A stretch of 64,000 bases of DNA from Capsicum annuum (GCF_002878395.1 NC_061112.1:41723486-41787485), one strand, 5' to 3'; counted from the first letter of the stretch, positions 22,300 to 33,488 are shown. The notes: a model not told the origin generated them from the sequence alone. Translations and numbers: made by a program.

Positions 22300-23090
22300 A
22301 ATTGGGTTAGTTTTCTAAGAATTTGTAGTATTCTAGAAATATAGGCCATCTATAGATAACTAGTAGCATGGAATTGTGGGATAATAACTAACAAATCTTG
22401 TTCTTTCTAGCTTAATTGACAAAAACGTAAGTTGCAGTAACATATTAGGGGAAATTTTGTTTATTCTATATTTAAAATAAGTGGGGATTAAGAAATCATA
22501 ATAGGTAATCACTGGTAGTATGGCGCGTTTAAGAGATTTGATAATTATAAGTTACTATTTAAATTTTTTATTTAAGATTTTGATCTAAGTTTTCATTCTG
22601 GGATTTGGTATTTGGCATATTAGACGTGATATTCTCTAATAAAGTTCGAATGTGATATGAAGATATGGTTTGTGTAAATGATTAAGAGTTAGTTCTATAT
22701 TTGAAATCCATGAAAATTATGATTTGACTATTTTTCGAGCTAAATTTAGCAATATGGGAGTCATTAGATTCGTATTATCATGGGGAATATGTATTTGAAT
22801 ATATTTTGACTATTCAAAAAATTTACATAAGGATAAGTTTATTAATTGACGCTTGGCTTCGGTTTGAGGCAATTTGAAACTTTCTTAAACTTTTTTTTAA
22901 AGTGTTTATGTGTTAGTTATGTGTAATGGGAGGAATGGAGAATCGGGGTCCCATATAGGTGAAGTAACGACCATCTATGTGGGTATAGGTGTTATTTGAG
23001 GGATTAAAATTAGTCAATTGTACGTTTGAAACTGTTTTCCCCTATTTGCTAATACGATGGGCTGATATCATATGGTAATGAATTGTTTTT

Positions 23091-23227
23091 GGGATCAAAT
23101 TTGCACGCCTACACATCATGTATTGTATTTCATATGGGGTCGGAGTGCATGCCTGCACAATAATATTATTTATTTATTAGGATCAAAGTGCACGCCTGCA
23201 CAATATATTTATTGAGATCAAAGTGCA
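23091..23227. repeat. U5-side repeats of the element B LTR
   Basis: The unit 'gggatcaaagtgcacgcctg' followed by 'cacaat' and an AT spacer begins near 23091, 23136, 23180 and 23215; the last copy is cut by the next LTR. Copies are 36-45 bp apart. Confidence 0.75.
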
Positions 23228-23712
23228 TGTAACGACCTAAATATTTAATGAAATATGTGAAATTTGTGATTTTATATGATTTGACTGTTTTACCCCTCCT
23301 CATAGTTGCATTATGATATTTCTAGGGTGTGGGACTGATTGGCGTGATTTGTGATGCATTTTGTTATCATTTATACAATATTATGGTTTTTGATGGTTTC
23401 GAGAGCCTTATTTTAGACTTATGGGGATATCTTTTGATCTGTGCGACGGATGACCGAACGAACTAAGCCAGTAGCTCTAGAATATGATTTTAGGCTAGGT
23501 AGACTTTTGTTCGGGTTTTGGTGCACCCGAGCTCATTTCGACCTATTGATTGGAAATTTGAAAAATTAGAAATATGAGTGTGGGATCCACATTTGATTGA
23601 AATGACCTTGGATGGAAAATCTGACTTCACCGGCAGATCCAGAATATCGATATTAGGATGTTAGCATATTTAGTGTGGTTTTACGGCTTTTAAATCTCAT
23701 TTTGACCCTCAA
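23228..23712 (+). mobile_element. Start of a second A-family gypsy LTR, truncated by the LINE
   Basis: It starts TGTAACGACCTAAATATTT and follows the start of the element A LTR (4301 onward) landmark by landmark for about 480 bp: GACTGTTTTACCCCTC, GATTGGCGTGATTTGTGATG, GGTTTTTGATGGTTTC, TTTAAATCTCATTTTGACC. It then stops at the T-run of the LINE. Its own interior and the remaining 2.4 kb of LTR are not found in the window. The left border falls inside the repeat array of the B LTR. Confidence 0.8.
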
Positions 23713-24137
23713 TTTTTTTTTAAAAAAATGAGCCTTACCCGGGGCTCTCACCTCCCATGGCGGTCAGGGGTTGAGCCGCACACCTCCAAGCCTTATCATA
23801 AATAAAATAAAAAGAAATACAAGGAGGGGGACATAGACCTAACCTCTGGTCCTATGGTGGTTCAAAGTTGACTAGCCTACTAAGGTCAGTCAACTCATCC
23901 TCGATACTATAAATGAAACCTAGATCTAAGCACCTAGAAGAGAGGACTCCTCTCAGTACAATATAATCTAGGAAAACATAAATAAGGGAGACTTTTCCCT
24001 TACAAAGTAAGAAGAAAATCAAAACAAAACTAAGCCACTTCCTAAAAGATATAAACTAAAGAGAATAGCATAGATGAAGAAGATAGGGTGAGATAAATGA
24101 AAAATAAGATACCAAGATCAAGAAAGTCCAACTCCGT

Positions 24138-24695
24138 CTATGGTGGTTTCCTGATGCACTTCAATATCCTTCTTCGAAAATTGTACATACTAATTTTGTC
24201 AAGAGTGAAAAATCCTCTAGTCTCCTGAGGAAGATGGTGAAAGCTATAATAATACTGAGTAGAATCCACCTCATGGCTATGCTTAGATAGAGCATTTTCT
24301 GAAAAAGTCACCTCCCTGTATACATGAACATATCTGAAACAATCAAGTATACTAGTAAGATGTTGAAGCTCCTCAATATACCTGCAAATGCTCCACGGTG
24401 GTGTAATATCACGTTTGAGCCACTTTACTAGAAGTTCTGAATCCACTTCTAATATAACTCTACTATAGCCATGTTGTATACTCCAAGTGAAGCTAATAAT
24501 AGCTGCCTGAACCTCCACTTGGTAATTAGAACCAACTCCAAGAAGTGCCTCAAAAGCAAAAATCAGCTTGCCTTCTCTGTCTCTCAAAATACCCCCTACT
24601 CCAATTTTTTTGGGATTTTTCAAAGCACTTCCATCCGTGTTCAGCTTTACCATTGTATTATGTGTCTTGGTCCAATAAACTTGAGTAATTTTCAT
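24138..24695 (-). pseudogene. LINE RNase H domain (185 codons open)
   Basis: The longest convincing open stretch in this LINE. It starts with MKITQVYWTKTHNTMVKLNT and DGSALKNPKKIGVGGILRD, which holds the first catalytic Asp (NTDGS). NYQVEVQAAIISFTWSI carries the second acidic residue (usually QAE/ELxA; here VEVQAA). VILEVDSELLVKWL holds the third Asp (EVDS). The tail has ENALSKHSHEV, where the family usually has A(D)ALSK, so the last Asp is changed (SENALS). The closing LPQETRGFFTLDKISMYNFR is a typical LINE 3' coding end. RNase H removes RNA from the hybrid after reverse transcription. It is a fragment of a dead element, though this segment has no internal stop. Confidence 0.9.
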
Positions 24696-24960
24696 CTCAT
24701 GTTGGCAATTCTCAATAAGAATAACAAGATCATTCCAATTATTCGGCTAAGAAATATATGATAAACAATAATCAATAACATGTGAGGCTGCTTAATAATG
24801 GAGAATTTAACTCTAGTAGTACTAGATTTCTTCGCCCCATACTTGATAGCACACCTGTTTTTTCAAATATTCCAACAAAAAAAAATAGGAGTTGCCTGAA
24901 GAATGATTTTGTGAACCTCATTATTATATTTATGAATCCACCACTTCATCAATAAATTCC

Positions 24961-25191
24961 TCAAAAGGGTGGTATCATGCTGAATGCCCTAAAAAGCTGA
25001 AAAATACCTCCAAATATGTGTAGCGAAATCACCACTGTATCAATACCCGGCCTATAGCAACAAGAACAATCTACCAATTCATGCCCAAAAGTAACAATTT
25101 TGTCATTAGTAGGTAGCTTACACCTTAAAGCTTTCCACAAAAGAAAAGATGTCTTGAATGGAATATTTTTATGCCAAATGAGAGAATCCAA
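24961..25191 (-). pseudogene. LINE zinc-binding RT-associated (zf-RVT) region
   Basis: The reading gives SLIWHKNIPFKTSFLLWKAL, RCKLPTNDKIVTFGHELVDC and SCCYRPGIDTV. 'IW....P.K...F.WR.L...LPT...L...G.....C..C' is the conserved pattern of the domain found after RT in plant LINE ORF2. The distal 'E...H.F..C' part is degraded (VVISLHIFGGIFQLF). The spacer to the RNase H (24960-24700) encodes a WNLWKNRCAIKYG-like linker in pieces. Confidence 0.85.
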
Positions 25192-25679
25192 TTAGATGGT
25201 GCTTTTCTTCTCCCTAACCAAATTCCACACCGAACAACCTGAGAAGATACCACTAGAATTCAGCTTCCAACTGGCCCGATCAGTTGCACCTTCTTGATAT
25301 GTGAACACCGTATTGAGAATTTTATGAACACGAGAAGAAGGTGCATGTTGTCTAACCTTTTCTTTATTCCATAAACCATTAACAAGGAAGTCTGAAACCT
25401 TAGAATTATTAAGACTTGATATGTAGTTGTTGTGTATAGCAATAGGCCCTACACCAAGTCAATCATCCCACCAAAAACTACAATTTCCACCCTTCAAGTA
25501 CCTTTGACTATAATTTTCAGCTTTGCCTTCATTGATCATCATATGTTTCCAAGTAAGAGATTGACCGGTATCCCATTTTTTTCTAATAGGATTTAATGTT
25601 TGACAATACTTAGCACGTAGAAAGTCACCCCAAAGAGATTTATTGGACCTAAAGGTCCATCATTGCTTATATTTCAAAG

Positions 25680-26236
25680 CTAAGAAAACATCATCAAGAT
25701 TCTTGACACCAATACCTCCTTCTTCGTATGAAAACTAAGAGTTTCCCAAGAGGCCCAATGGTACTTCTTCTTTTCCTTTTCCCATACCCAAAAGAAATCC
25801 GCAATGAAGCTCTTAATCTTCTTAAGAGTAGTAGATATAGGATAAATTGTCGAAATAATATGAATCGGGAGAGATTGAAGAACCGATTTTATCAAAGTAG
25901 CTCTTCTTCCTTAATTCAACATCTTTGTTTGCCAACCTTTGATATTTGCAATCACCTTAGCCACCATTTAAGTAAAGTAAATGATTCTTTGACCCCTAAT
26001 GTATAAAGGACACCCCAAATAAGTAATAGGACTATCCTTGCGGCTAAAACTCATAATCATTTTTACCTTGCAACATCATCGACGGGAGCTTTGGAGTGCA
26101 TCATGAAATTTCTCTGTTTTTTATTAATCAGCTGCCCGAACGTCTCTTCATAAATCAAAAGCATTTTTATGATAAGATAAAGTGAATACTTTGTTGTGGA
26201 TGTAAAGATAATAACATCATCAACGAGGATATAAAA
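25680..26236 (-). pseudogene. LINE reverse transcriptase C-terminal part
   Basis: It begins at the junction with gypsy element D near 26236 with ILVDDVIIFTSTTKYSLYLI, where the LINE catalytic box is normally FADD; here it is VDD. It continues with MLLIYEETFGQLINKKQRNF. After shifts, 25895-25680 gives MIKSVLQSLPIHIISTIYPI, KKIKSFIADFFWVWEKEKKK and YHWASWETLSF, the standard thumb-side block (SLPIHxLSxxxPP..FFWG...KKYHWASWE). The N-terminal half of RT, the endonuclease and ORF1 are absent. Confidence 0.87.
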
Positions 26237-26362
26237 ATCATACACCATGTTTAATCCCACAGCAAAATTAGCAGACACGTATGAAAAAAAAAGAGCCAGG
26301 ATCAAATAATATAGTGGCCATCTAATCACAGACAAGAATAGTACCTGTAATAACAATGTTTG
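26237..26362 (-). pseudogene. Element D protease N-terminal fragment, gypsy
   Basis: The minus-strand reading gives IVITGTILVCD, a stop, MATILFDPGS, then a frame change in an A-run (plus 26281-26290), then SYVSANFAVGLNMVYDF. The catalytic LFDPGS box is intact. It matches the G and H proteases (AVGLSMVCDF). Right after MVYDF the sequence switches to LINE RT, so the rest of the D pol is missing from the window. Confidence 0.85.
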
Positions 26363-27801
26363 ATGCCTCTACCTCGGGCTTTCCCGGAAAGGCATAGATA
26401 TGTGCCCTACAACCAGTCTGAACATCACATCTGCCAAGCAGATAACTACCTCGATGGGGCTGACTACTACCCCACCTGCCTGATGACCCCCACAACCACC
26501 CTGTGGATGACCTCTACCATTACCACCACCTCTCCTACCTGGTGGAACTAGAGCTCCAAGACCCTGTTGTTCACTAGATTGGCTAAATTTCTTTAAACTC
26601 AGACAAAACCTCCTAACATGAGCCACTCCGCCATACTCGTAACATATATAGTCCAAGGTAGGTCACTGAGCTGATGAAGATGAAGCAAGGTAACCACCAT
26701 AGTATGAAAAAGACTGGATAGATCCTGACGGACCACCCACAGACACCGATATCATTGACTGAATGGGGAGGGTAGGGTATCCATGAGAACTCTGACCCCT
26801 AGAATAAGAACCACTGAAAATGCTCTTCTTTTCTGCTGCCTTGGCATAACCCTCTTGCCTTAGCCCTCTACTTTCTTGAAAAAATCAACCATCTCTTGGA
26901 AATACCTACCTGATGATGTCATCTGAAGAGCAAAAATCTAGAGACCTGTATTCAACTCCTTCATAAAATGACGAATTCTCTCATCCTCAGTTTTCAACAA
27001 ATGAAATGCATACCGAGATAATGAATGAAATTTGGCCTCATAAGCCACAACTGACATGTTTCCCTGCTTAAGATTAGCAAACTTATACCCTTTCCTATAT
27101 CTCAAAGTACGAGGCATGTACTTTTCTAGAAATACTAAGTAAAACTGTGTCCATGTTAAGGGAGGAAAAAATTCATCCCTATACTCAACATAGGCCCTCC
27201 ACCATATCTTACATCCCTCTGAAACTGAAAAGTATCTAGTTCTGCTCCAAGCCTCTCAACTACCCCCATCTTATGCAGCCTCTCATGACAGTCAATAATA
27301 CACTCGTAGGCATCCTCTAACTCAATTCTGTGAAAGATAGGGGCTTCATCGTGATAACCTTACAGAACAACTCATGCTCATCTCCGATCATCACTGGACC
27401 CAAACCTATAATGGAAAAACATCTTCTTCAGACTCTTCTTCTATCCGAGAGACTACAACAATAGCATGCTACATCCCATACAGGACTACAGGTACTGCGA
27501 GCATAGTCCCTGATCCTACCAAATCACTCATAAAACTCAGAACCTGCTGAATCACAGTGGGAGACATCTGAATCGGCACTGTACCTCTGTAAGCTGGTGC
27601 AACCCCATCATGAACCGACAATCATTCATCTTGTACTAGTATAGATCCATCCTCTACAACCTAAGGAAAATCCTTATATGGGGGAGAAGATACTGACCTC
27701 TCTCTAGATGGTCCCGTATCCTGAGCTCTACCTCTGGCGGGTGCAACTCTCCTTCCTCTTCCATGTCCTCCTCTTGATCCATTCTTTTGTGTTCTTACTA
27801 T
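26363..27801 (-). pseudogene. Element D gag, gypsy
   Basis: The expected start codon at 27801-27799 is ATA instead of ATG (next residues VRTQKNGSRGGHGRGRR). The N-terminal part shares ERSVSSPPYKDFP and SVHDGVAPAYRG with element G. The gag core (about 27060-26880) reads GNMSVVAYEAKFHSLSRYAF and TEDERIRHFMKELNTGL, followed by TAG at 26940-26938. The zinc knuckle near 26650-26605 is CYEYGGVAHVRRFC: of Cys-Cys-His-Cys the second Cys is Tyr. A Gly-rich tail (RRGGGNGRGHPQGGCGGHQ) leads to the protease. It lies directly downstream of the LTR shared with G. Confidence 0.85.
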
Positions 27802-28019
27802 ATGCAAGAATAGGAATAAAAGAAGTCAGATACCAATTGGAATCATCAGATAAAAATTGAAATCAATTAATTGCATGCAAGAAAGAAGAATTTGAATTTT
27901 CCTATTGCCTTGTAGCCTCTCGAAGAAAAGTACAGACGTCTCCGTATTATTTCGTAAGAATCAACTAGACATGTTCTTGTACGATGATATCGATGAACCT
28001 AGGGCTTTTATACCAACTT
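27802..28019 (-). other. Leader and primer-binding site of element D
   Basis: 218 noncoding bases between gag and the LTR. Next to the LTR the plus strand 28003-28016 reads GGCTTTTATACCAA, a mutated version of GGCTCTGATACCAA, which is preserved at 57559 in element G. It would bind the 3' end of initiator tRNA-Met. Confidence 0.7.
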
Positions 28020-28748
28020 TATCATGACCCAAATGGTCATGAGTGGAACCCACACTAATCTTCCTGTGGGAGAACCATCGAAATCAAACTATTACCTGTC
28101 ACTTAGTCAATATTAAGATGATATGTCATAAAATCAAGATAGTAACAATAATCCAAAACTAATCATAAATTATGAGGAAATCCAGCAACTCATTACTAAA
28201 ATTTCTAAAACCCGAAAGTCATCGTACAAGAACTACTAACAAAAATCATGTCTAAGAGATATTCAAAATATAGTAAATAAGGAATGTTTCATTGCTAGAA
28301 AGATGGAAAATAAAAAATAAGATGACCCGTGGCAGCCTGAAGATGGAGTTCTCACCCTCGGATCAAGATCTGCTATCAAACTCTAGCGGTGAGGTCATGT
28401 CTGAGCCTCTGGAACACTTTCTGCATTCAACAAAAGAAGAGTACATGGTAGTATCAGTAAGAACCACTAAGTACTGGTAGGTAACATAGGCCAACTAAAC
28501 TTAATAACATGTACACAACATGAACCAAATAACAAGTAGACAGACTTCATCATATAACACAATCTCAATAAATCAATAATACAGTAATAACAGGTTAAAC
28601 AATGCTCACAAACAAGCCGCATAACCATTAAGAGTATCAACCATATTGTAATCATCCACAGAATCAACACAATTATGTACACACATGCTATGCTGCTTAT
28701 TTTCACCCAAATATTCATGACCTGTAGGGAACAATCTATGTTCATGTA

Positions 28749-29155
28749 CCGTACCATTGTGGTACCCGATCCAACATATGCATATCCGTACCAGTGTGGT
28801 ACCTGATCCAATATATACATATCCATACTGGCGTGGTACCCAATCCAACATAAACATATCCATACCAATGTGGTACCTGATCCAACATAAATATATCCGT
28901 ACTGGCATGGTACCCAATCTAACATATACATATCCGTACCAGCGTGGTGCCCAATCCAACATAAATATATTTGTACTGGCATGATACCCGATCCAACATA
29001 TACATATTCGTACCGGTGTGGTACCCAATCTAACATATACATATTCATACCGGTGTGGTACCCAATCCAACATATACATATTCGTATTGGCATGGTACTC
29101 AATCAAACAAATATATATAAATACCAACGTGGTACCCGATCCACCATAAACAAGC
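28749..29155. repeat. 37-bp minisatellite, 11 copies, in the G/D LTR
   Basis: The unit is close to CCGTACCGGCGTGGTACC then CGATCCAACATATACATAT (37 bp). Eleven units fit in register from 28749 to 29155. Each holds the inverted repeat GTACC-N5-GGTAC. The same array, also eleven units, lies at 58306-58712 in the sister LTR. Confidence 0.93.
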
Positions 29156-29871
29156 ATTATCAATATCAAATTTACACAACCTCAAAGCATACAACACAAT
29201 GTACCAAGTTTACAAGTACACTTAAAGTCATAAGACAATTCCATCAAGTAAATTTTCAATAATCATTTATACACGCATCAATAATCCAAACATCAATAAT
29301 TTCAAGCAGGTTTGAATTCAAATAAAAAAGTATTCAATTTAGGAGCATACGCACAATTAAGTCAAGTCTAAATTCCAATTAAACCATAACCTACCTCAGT
29401 CAAAGAATTCAAATGCAAGATAATTTGCCAAGGTCTTGCCCTTCCGTAAAGCTTTTGAAAGGTCCAATCTGTTCAATAATTCATATAAAAATATGAATCT
29501 AATGATCCCATTTTATAAATTCTTACTCTAAAAATTCTAGACCTAAACTGCCATCCAATCATATTTATTGTTACAGAATGATAACCTCATACGAATATGT
29601 TGAAAGTCTTAAGCTACAAGAATAGTACTTCATCTATACTACTTGCTTACCGTTTAACATTAATCATTATCCCCTAATGATTAATTATTATTTCATTTAA
29701 CCATTGACTATATTTATCATCAAGAATTATTATATTTATTCACTACGTTAAGTCGTTAAGCCTAATTCTAACTAACAGTAATAGAATAAAAAACTTCTAA
29801 TATTAACAATTGCCAACAGTAGCTTAAAATTGTACAAAAGACAATAAATTCTTAGCATGCTACTATTTTAT

Positions 29872-32800
29872 TGTAATACCCGGTATATTTCTAAGCTAGA
29901 AAATGAACCATTGTTCCTATGTATAAAACCTCCTATCCTGTGATTCATGTTGAGTACATGAACTAGGATGAGTATCCTAGTGATAATAGAGCTTATGATG
30001 TGTTAATCATGTTCATAAGAGTCACTTAGAATAAGCCAAGCTAAGAACTTTTGAATCCATCAAATTTTTGTGTGTAATTTCATATAGGTCATCTTTGAAT
30101 GCTTATAACTTGGTTTATATGTGATATTTTGGCAGATTTATACCCTGTAAATTGTAGATAATTGAATAAGATTTTTGTCAATACCAAATTCGCCTAAAAC
30201 GGACACCCGATGAAGAAGTTATGGCAATTTAAAGTTTCAGCAGTGTCATTTTAGTCAGTGGCGTGTCGTTCCATAAGCCAAAATGACGTTTGTCAATTTT
30301 CAGTGTCTCTCCATGATTCCACCACATTGCGGTGAGTTTCCAGGTCATAACTAAGTGGGAACACGATGTCTCCGCATCACGTCAGGGGCCCAAATCGGAA
30401 AATTTTTACATAAATTAAAAGACGCATCTAGAGGGGTATTTGGGTCATCTTCCCACCCCTATATAAACTCCCAAACATGGAATTAAGCCATTATTTCACC
30501 AAAACATATTTTTTTTCATCAAAATCCTCTCAAGAACACATTAGGGTTTCAATTGGGGGATTCAAGTTCAAGCAAATTCTACCATCAAATTCCAAGAATC
30601 TCTTCGTCAATCTTTACTAAATCAACAACTAAGGTATGCGTGTGTTCATTCATGGACTCCTTTCGTCCACAAAGTCCAAGAACCCTATTTTAAACTATAT
30701 GCCATGCTTGTTATGTTTTGATTTGATTGTTGATCTTATTTATGCATTGAATGATGTCAAGATAGAATCTTTATGGGTTTGTATGAAACTATGATGGCAT
30801 GTTAGTTGAAATATATGAACTTTGGGTGATATGGGTTGTTGAATTCATGAATAAACCTATGCCCAAAGTGGTGCATGTAAGGTGTTTGATAAAATTCCTA
30901 GGATGAGAAAATTCATATCCCATGATTCAATAGTGCTTAAATGACAAGTCCACGTTCTATGCTCTATGATTTCACATGAATATCACGTTATTGTTATGTG
31001 TTGTTGTTGTGATATGGAATGAGCATGATATTGAAGCTATGCAAGTATATACATGTTGTATGAATTCCATTCCATGTATAAGAAGTTGAGCATCATGTAT
31101 AGTATGAAATTCCCTACTTATGATATTTTGAATTTTGGACACTACTGTTATGATCAAGTCAATCAAGTGTGTCAGTTTCCTTCTATCGAGTCTTGGGGGT
31201 ACTTGTACCCGAAAAATATAGTTGTGTGCCTAGAACCATGTCATGATTTAACGATACTCTCAGTCAAGCCATGTTCCATAGAACTCAGTCAGTCATGTGA
31301 CTCAGGAAAGTTCATTAACTCAGTTATCTCAACTAATCTCAGTAATCTCAGTACTCAATCATATTAGAAACGTCAGAAATTCTAGTGCTCTCCGTAACTT
31401 CAGTAATTTCCGTAATTCAGTAGTCTCAAAAATTTCAAGAACTCAATACTCAGTAAGATCAGTGCTCTCATAAACTCAGTTTAGCTCTGCTAAACAATCC
31501 CACTAACATCAATTCAGTTAATCAGTTCAGTTCAGCAAATTAGTTCAGTATCTTTTAGTTGGGAGTAGGATTCAGCATCGAGTGTACCTAAGGATGGGGA
31601 CTCACCTGTCACAGTCAGAGGGTGTGATTCTTAGAAGCAATCCTTGCGTTCTAGAACTATGTAGCCAGCATAGGTTAAGATGTCCCTACCCATAGGGCTA
31701 ATGCATCTCCTTTGAGTTTACTTGATAGCAGGACAGACAGAATGAGCTCCAAAATAGAATAGGGTTTACTCACATGTTATCTCTACCTGTGGCACGCTAT
31801 TGACACCCTTCTAGCTGGGGTTACAAGTTGGACCCCAACTAGTTTAGTTCCAGGGCATGTCGGTTAGATGATTACCTCCCACAGTCTCAGTTTCAGTTTC
31901 ATTATCAATTTCAGTAATAGAACTCAGATCGTTCTTTAGACTTAGGAATGTCAGCTACAGTCACCCAACAATACGGAACTCAGCTAGTTTCACCTTATTT
32001 AGGACTGTCAGATACATTTACTCATGTTATCAGTTATACTAGTTATCAGAACTCATATTACCAGTATTAACATTCATGGCTGTCAGATACAGTCAATCAG
32101 ATTAATTCTTTATAATTAGACTGCCAGATACAATCCACCAGGGCAGTTCTTCATAATCAGAACTATCAGAAATAGTTATTCATGTATCAGTAATATAGTT
32201 TCAACCCTTTAATATTTAATAATACAGTATCATCTCCTCACTTATTAGTGATTTACATATCAATATCAGTAAACTTAATCACTCAGTATCTCAGTATCAG
32301 TAAGCTCATGTTGTCAGTGTTCAAACTCAGTAGTCAGTATCACCATGAGTTAAATTATAGTTGCTTACGCATGTATGTATTCTCACGTTCATATTAGTCA
32401 GCATTATTCATGCATATAACCCTTCGTATTTATCCTACCTCACTCATATACTTAGTACATTCAGTCATACTGACGTATTTGCACTATGGTGCTTTCTCTT
32501 ATGTTACACCATAGGTTCAGAGGCACGAGCTCCAGATCAGCAGTAGATTCCAGTAACAACAGTTAGAGTTAGAAGTAAGTCCTCGTCTTTCAAGAACACA
32601 ATGATTTCATTACTATTTTAGTTTTCAATTTATTTCAGTAGTTGGAGTTAGTTGGGGACATATCCCATCAACTCCTTGTTTAGACATTTTAGAGGCTTTC
32701 CAGACTATAGCATGTTAGATAGTTATTTCAGATTTGTTTTGGTATGGTTATACCATTTTCAGACATTGTTCTTATCAGATGTTTATTCATTTGACCCTTA

Positions 32801-32933
32801 TGGCCATTCAGTACATGTTTCTGTATTTTTATGTTATATTATGCAGAATACAGGTACAAATATGAGTCATGGGTTAGCTTGTGGTCCTTTAGGCACCGTG
32901 TAGAATTCTGGTTCAGAAAATTGGGGTGTTATA
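29872..32933 (+). mobile_element. Solo LTR of the E family (3.06 kb) in the G/D LTR
   Basis: It begins TGTAATACCCGG and ends GGGGTGTTATA (ACA decayed to ATA). Flanks are TTTAT at 29867-29871 and GTTAT at 32934-32938. The uninterrupted sister LTR reads GCATGCTACTATGTTATCAT at about 59417, so the target was GTTAT and one copy has mutated. Its right end (GAGTCATGGG..CTTGTGGTCCTTT..GCACCGTGTAG) matches the end of the element E LTRs at 36868 and 53196 in reverse. The middle (31140-32400) is rich in CAGT/TCAGTA simple sequence. A TATA-like CTATATAAAC is at about 30460. No interior is present. Confidence 0.9.
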
Positions 32934-33488
32934 GTTATCATTATTCTAATGGACAACATTATTATATTATGAGCCAATGATAACCATTACTATATTATCT
33001 ACTAGTATTATAGTAATTCAACTCAATTCCAGAAGTTCTTCGTAACATAAACTTACACCCAAGTGGCCACTGGCTACAATTTCTCAGTTTCACGTTATTA
33101 TTATAACATTAAACATCAAAATAGCTAACCTGAAAGCTCTCGAGGATCTTCTTTGAAGCGGTAATGTGAAATAGGGTTCTGTTTAACAAACGTTCACCAC
33201 TTCTTCTGACTATTTCCTTCTATTATTGTTATAAATGGTAAAGCCTTCCCATCTAAATTTATTTTTGTATTGGCCACATAAGTAATTAAATTATAAATTC
33301 GGCCCATTTAATCACCAATTAAATTAATTATCTAAAATATACCCAACTTATGACTTACTCACTTTGAAACACCTCAAGAATCGGTACTATCTATCTCTAT
33401 AAGTCATAAATCCACATATACAAACTATGGAGAGTGCAAAAAATAAAGAAGATGAAAAATTTCACAAACAACCATGAGGGTTTTTACA

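Larger units (their letters stand above)
18367..23227 (+). mobile_element. 3' LTR of element B, split by a copia element and cut at its right end
   Basis: It starts TGTCATGACCC at 18367. It is uninterrupted to 18875, then split by the copia insertion 18876-22299, and continues from about 22305 to 23227. Its last part holds repeats of the type 'ggatcaaagtgcacgcctg' (23091-23227), a motif I recognise from U5-side repeats of Solanaceae gypsy LTRs. The LTR is then cut by the start of another LTR (TGTAACGACC at 23228), so its natural end is missing. No coding sequence belongs to the LTR itself. Confidence 0.75.
23713..26236 (-). mobile_element. 5'-truncated LINE retrotransposon
   Basis: A non-LTR element on the minus strand. 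Its 3' end has an A-tail seen as T9 at 23713-23721. Domains in order on the minus strand are the RT end (26236-25680), a zinc-binding RT-associated region (about 25191-24961) and RNase H (24695-24138), followed by about 420 bp of 3' sequence. This order fits plant LINEs with a terminal RNase H. The body begins in the middle of RT at the catalytic box, a usual 5' truncation. No convincing target duplication was found, and the flanks belong to two different elements. Confidence 0.85.
28020..33488 (-). mobile_element. LTR shared by elements G (3' LTR) and D (5' LTR), split by a solo LTR
   Basis: On the plus strand it starts TATCATGACCC (TG decayed to TA) beside the primer site of D and ends GGTTTTTACA beside the pol end of G. 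Without the insertion 29872-32933 and one 5-bp duplicate it is about 2.40 kb, against 2.42 kb for the homologous LTR 57576-59999; the two align throughout by eye. Gag follows on its minus-strand downstream side and a CR/integrase end lies on its upstream side. It therefore serves two bodies at once. It contains an eleven-copy 37-bp minisatellite. Long frames at 28467-29102 and 28606-29169 are products of that repeat. Confidence 0.85.

Noticed and set aside
24471..24761. Plus-strand frame opposite the LINE RNase H
   Set aside because: It is antisense to a clear RNase H domain. No recognisable product.
28749..29155. Regular direct repeats that might suggest a CRISPR-like array
   Set aside because: Units are contiguous with no unique spacers, in plant LTR sequence. 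It is a minisatellite.
28467..29169. Two overlapping minus-strand open frames of 211 and 187 codons with a repeating Tyr/Val/Gly-rich peptide
   Set aside because: The repeats are the translation of the 37-bp minisatellite. Because 37 is not a multiple of 3, all frames cycle with a 111-bp period and stay open by chance of the unit. The region is LTR.
32361..32903. Plus-strand frames of 61 and 83 codons in the 3.06-kb solo LTR
   Set aside because: They lie in U5-side LTR sequence homologous to the noncoding ends of the element E LTRs. No domain.
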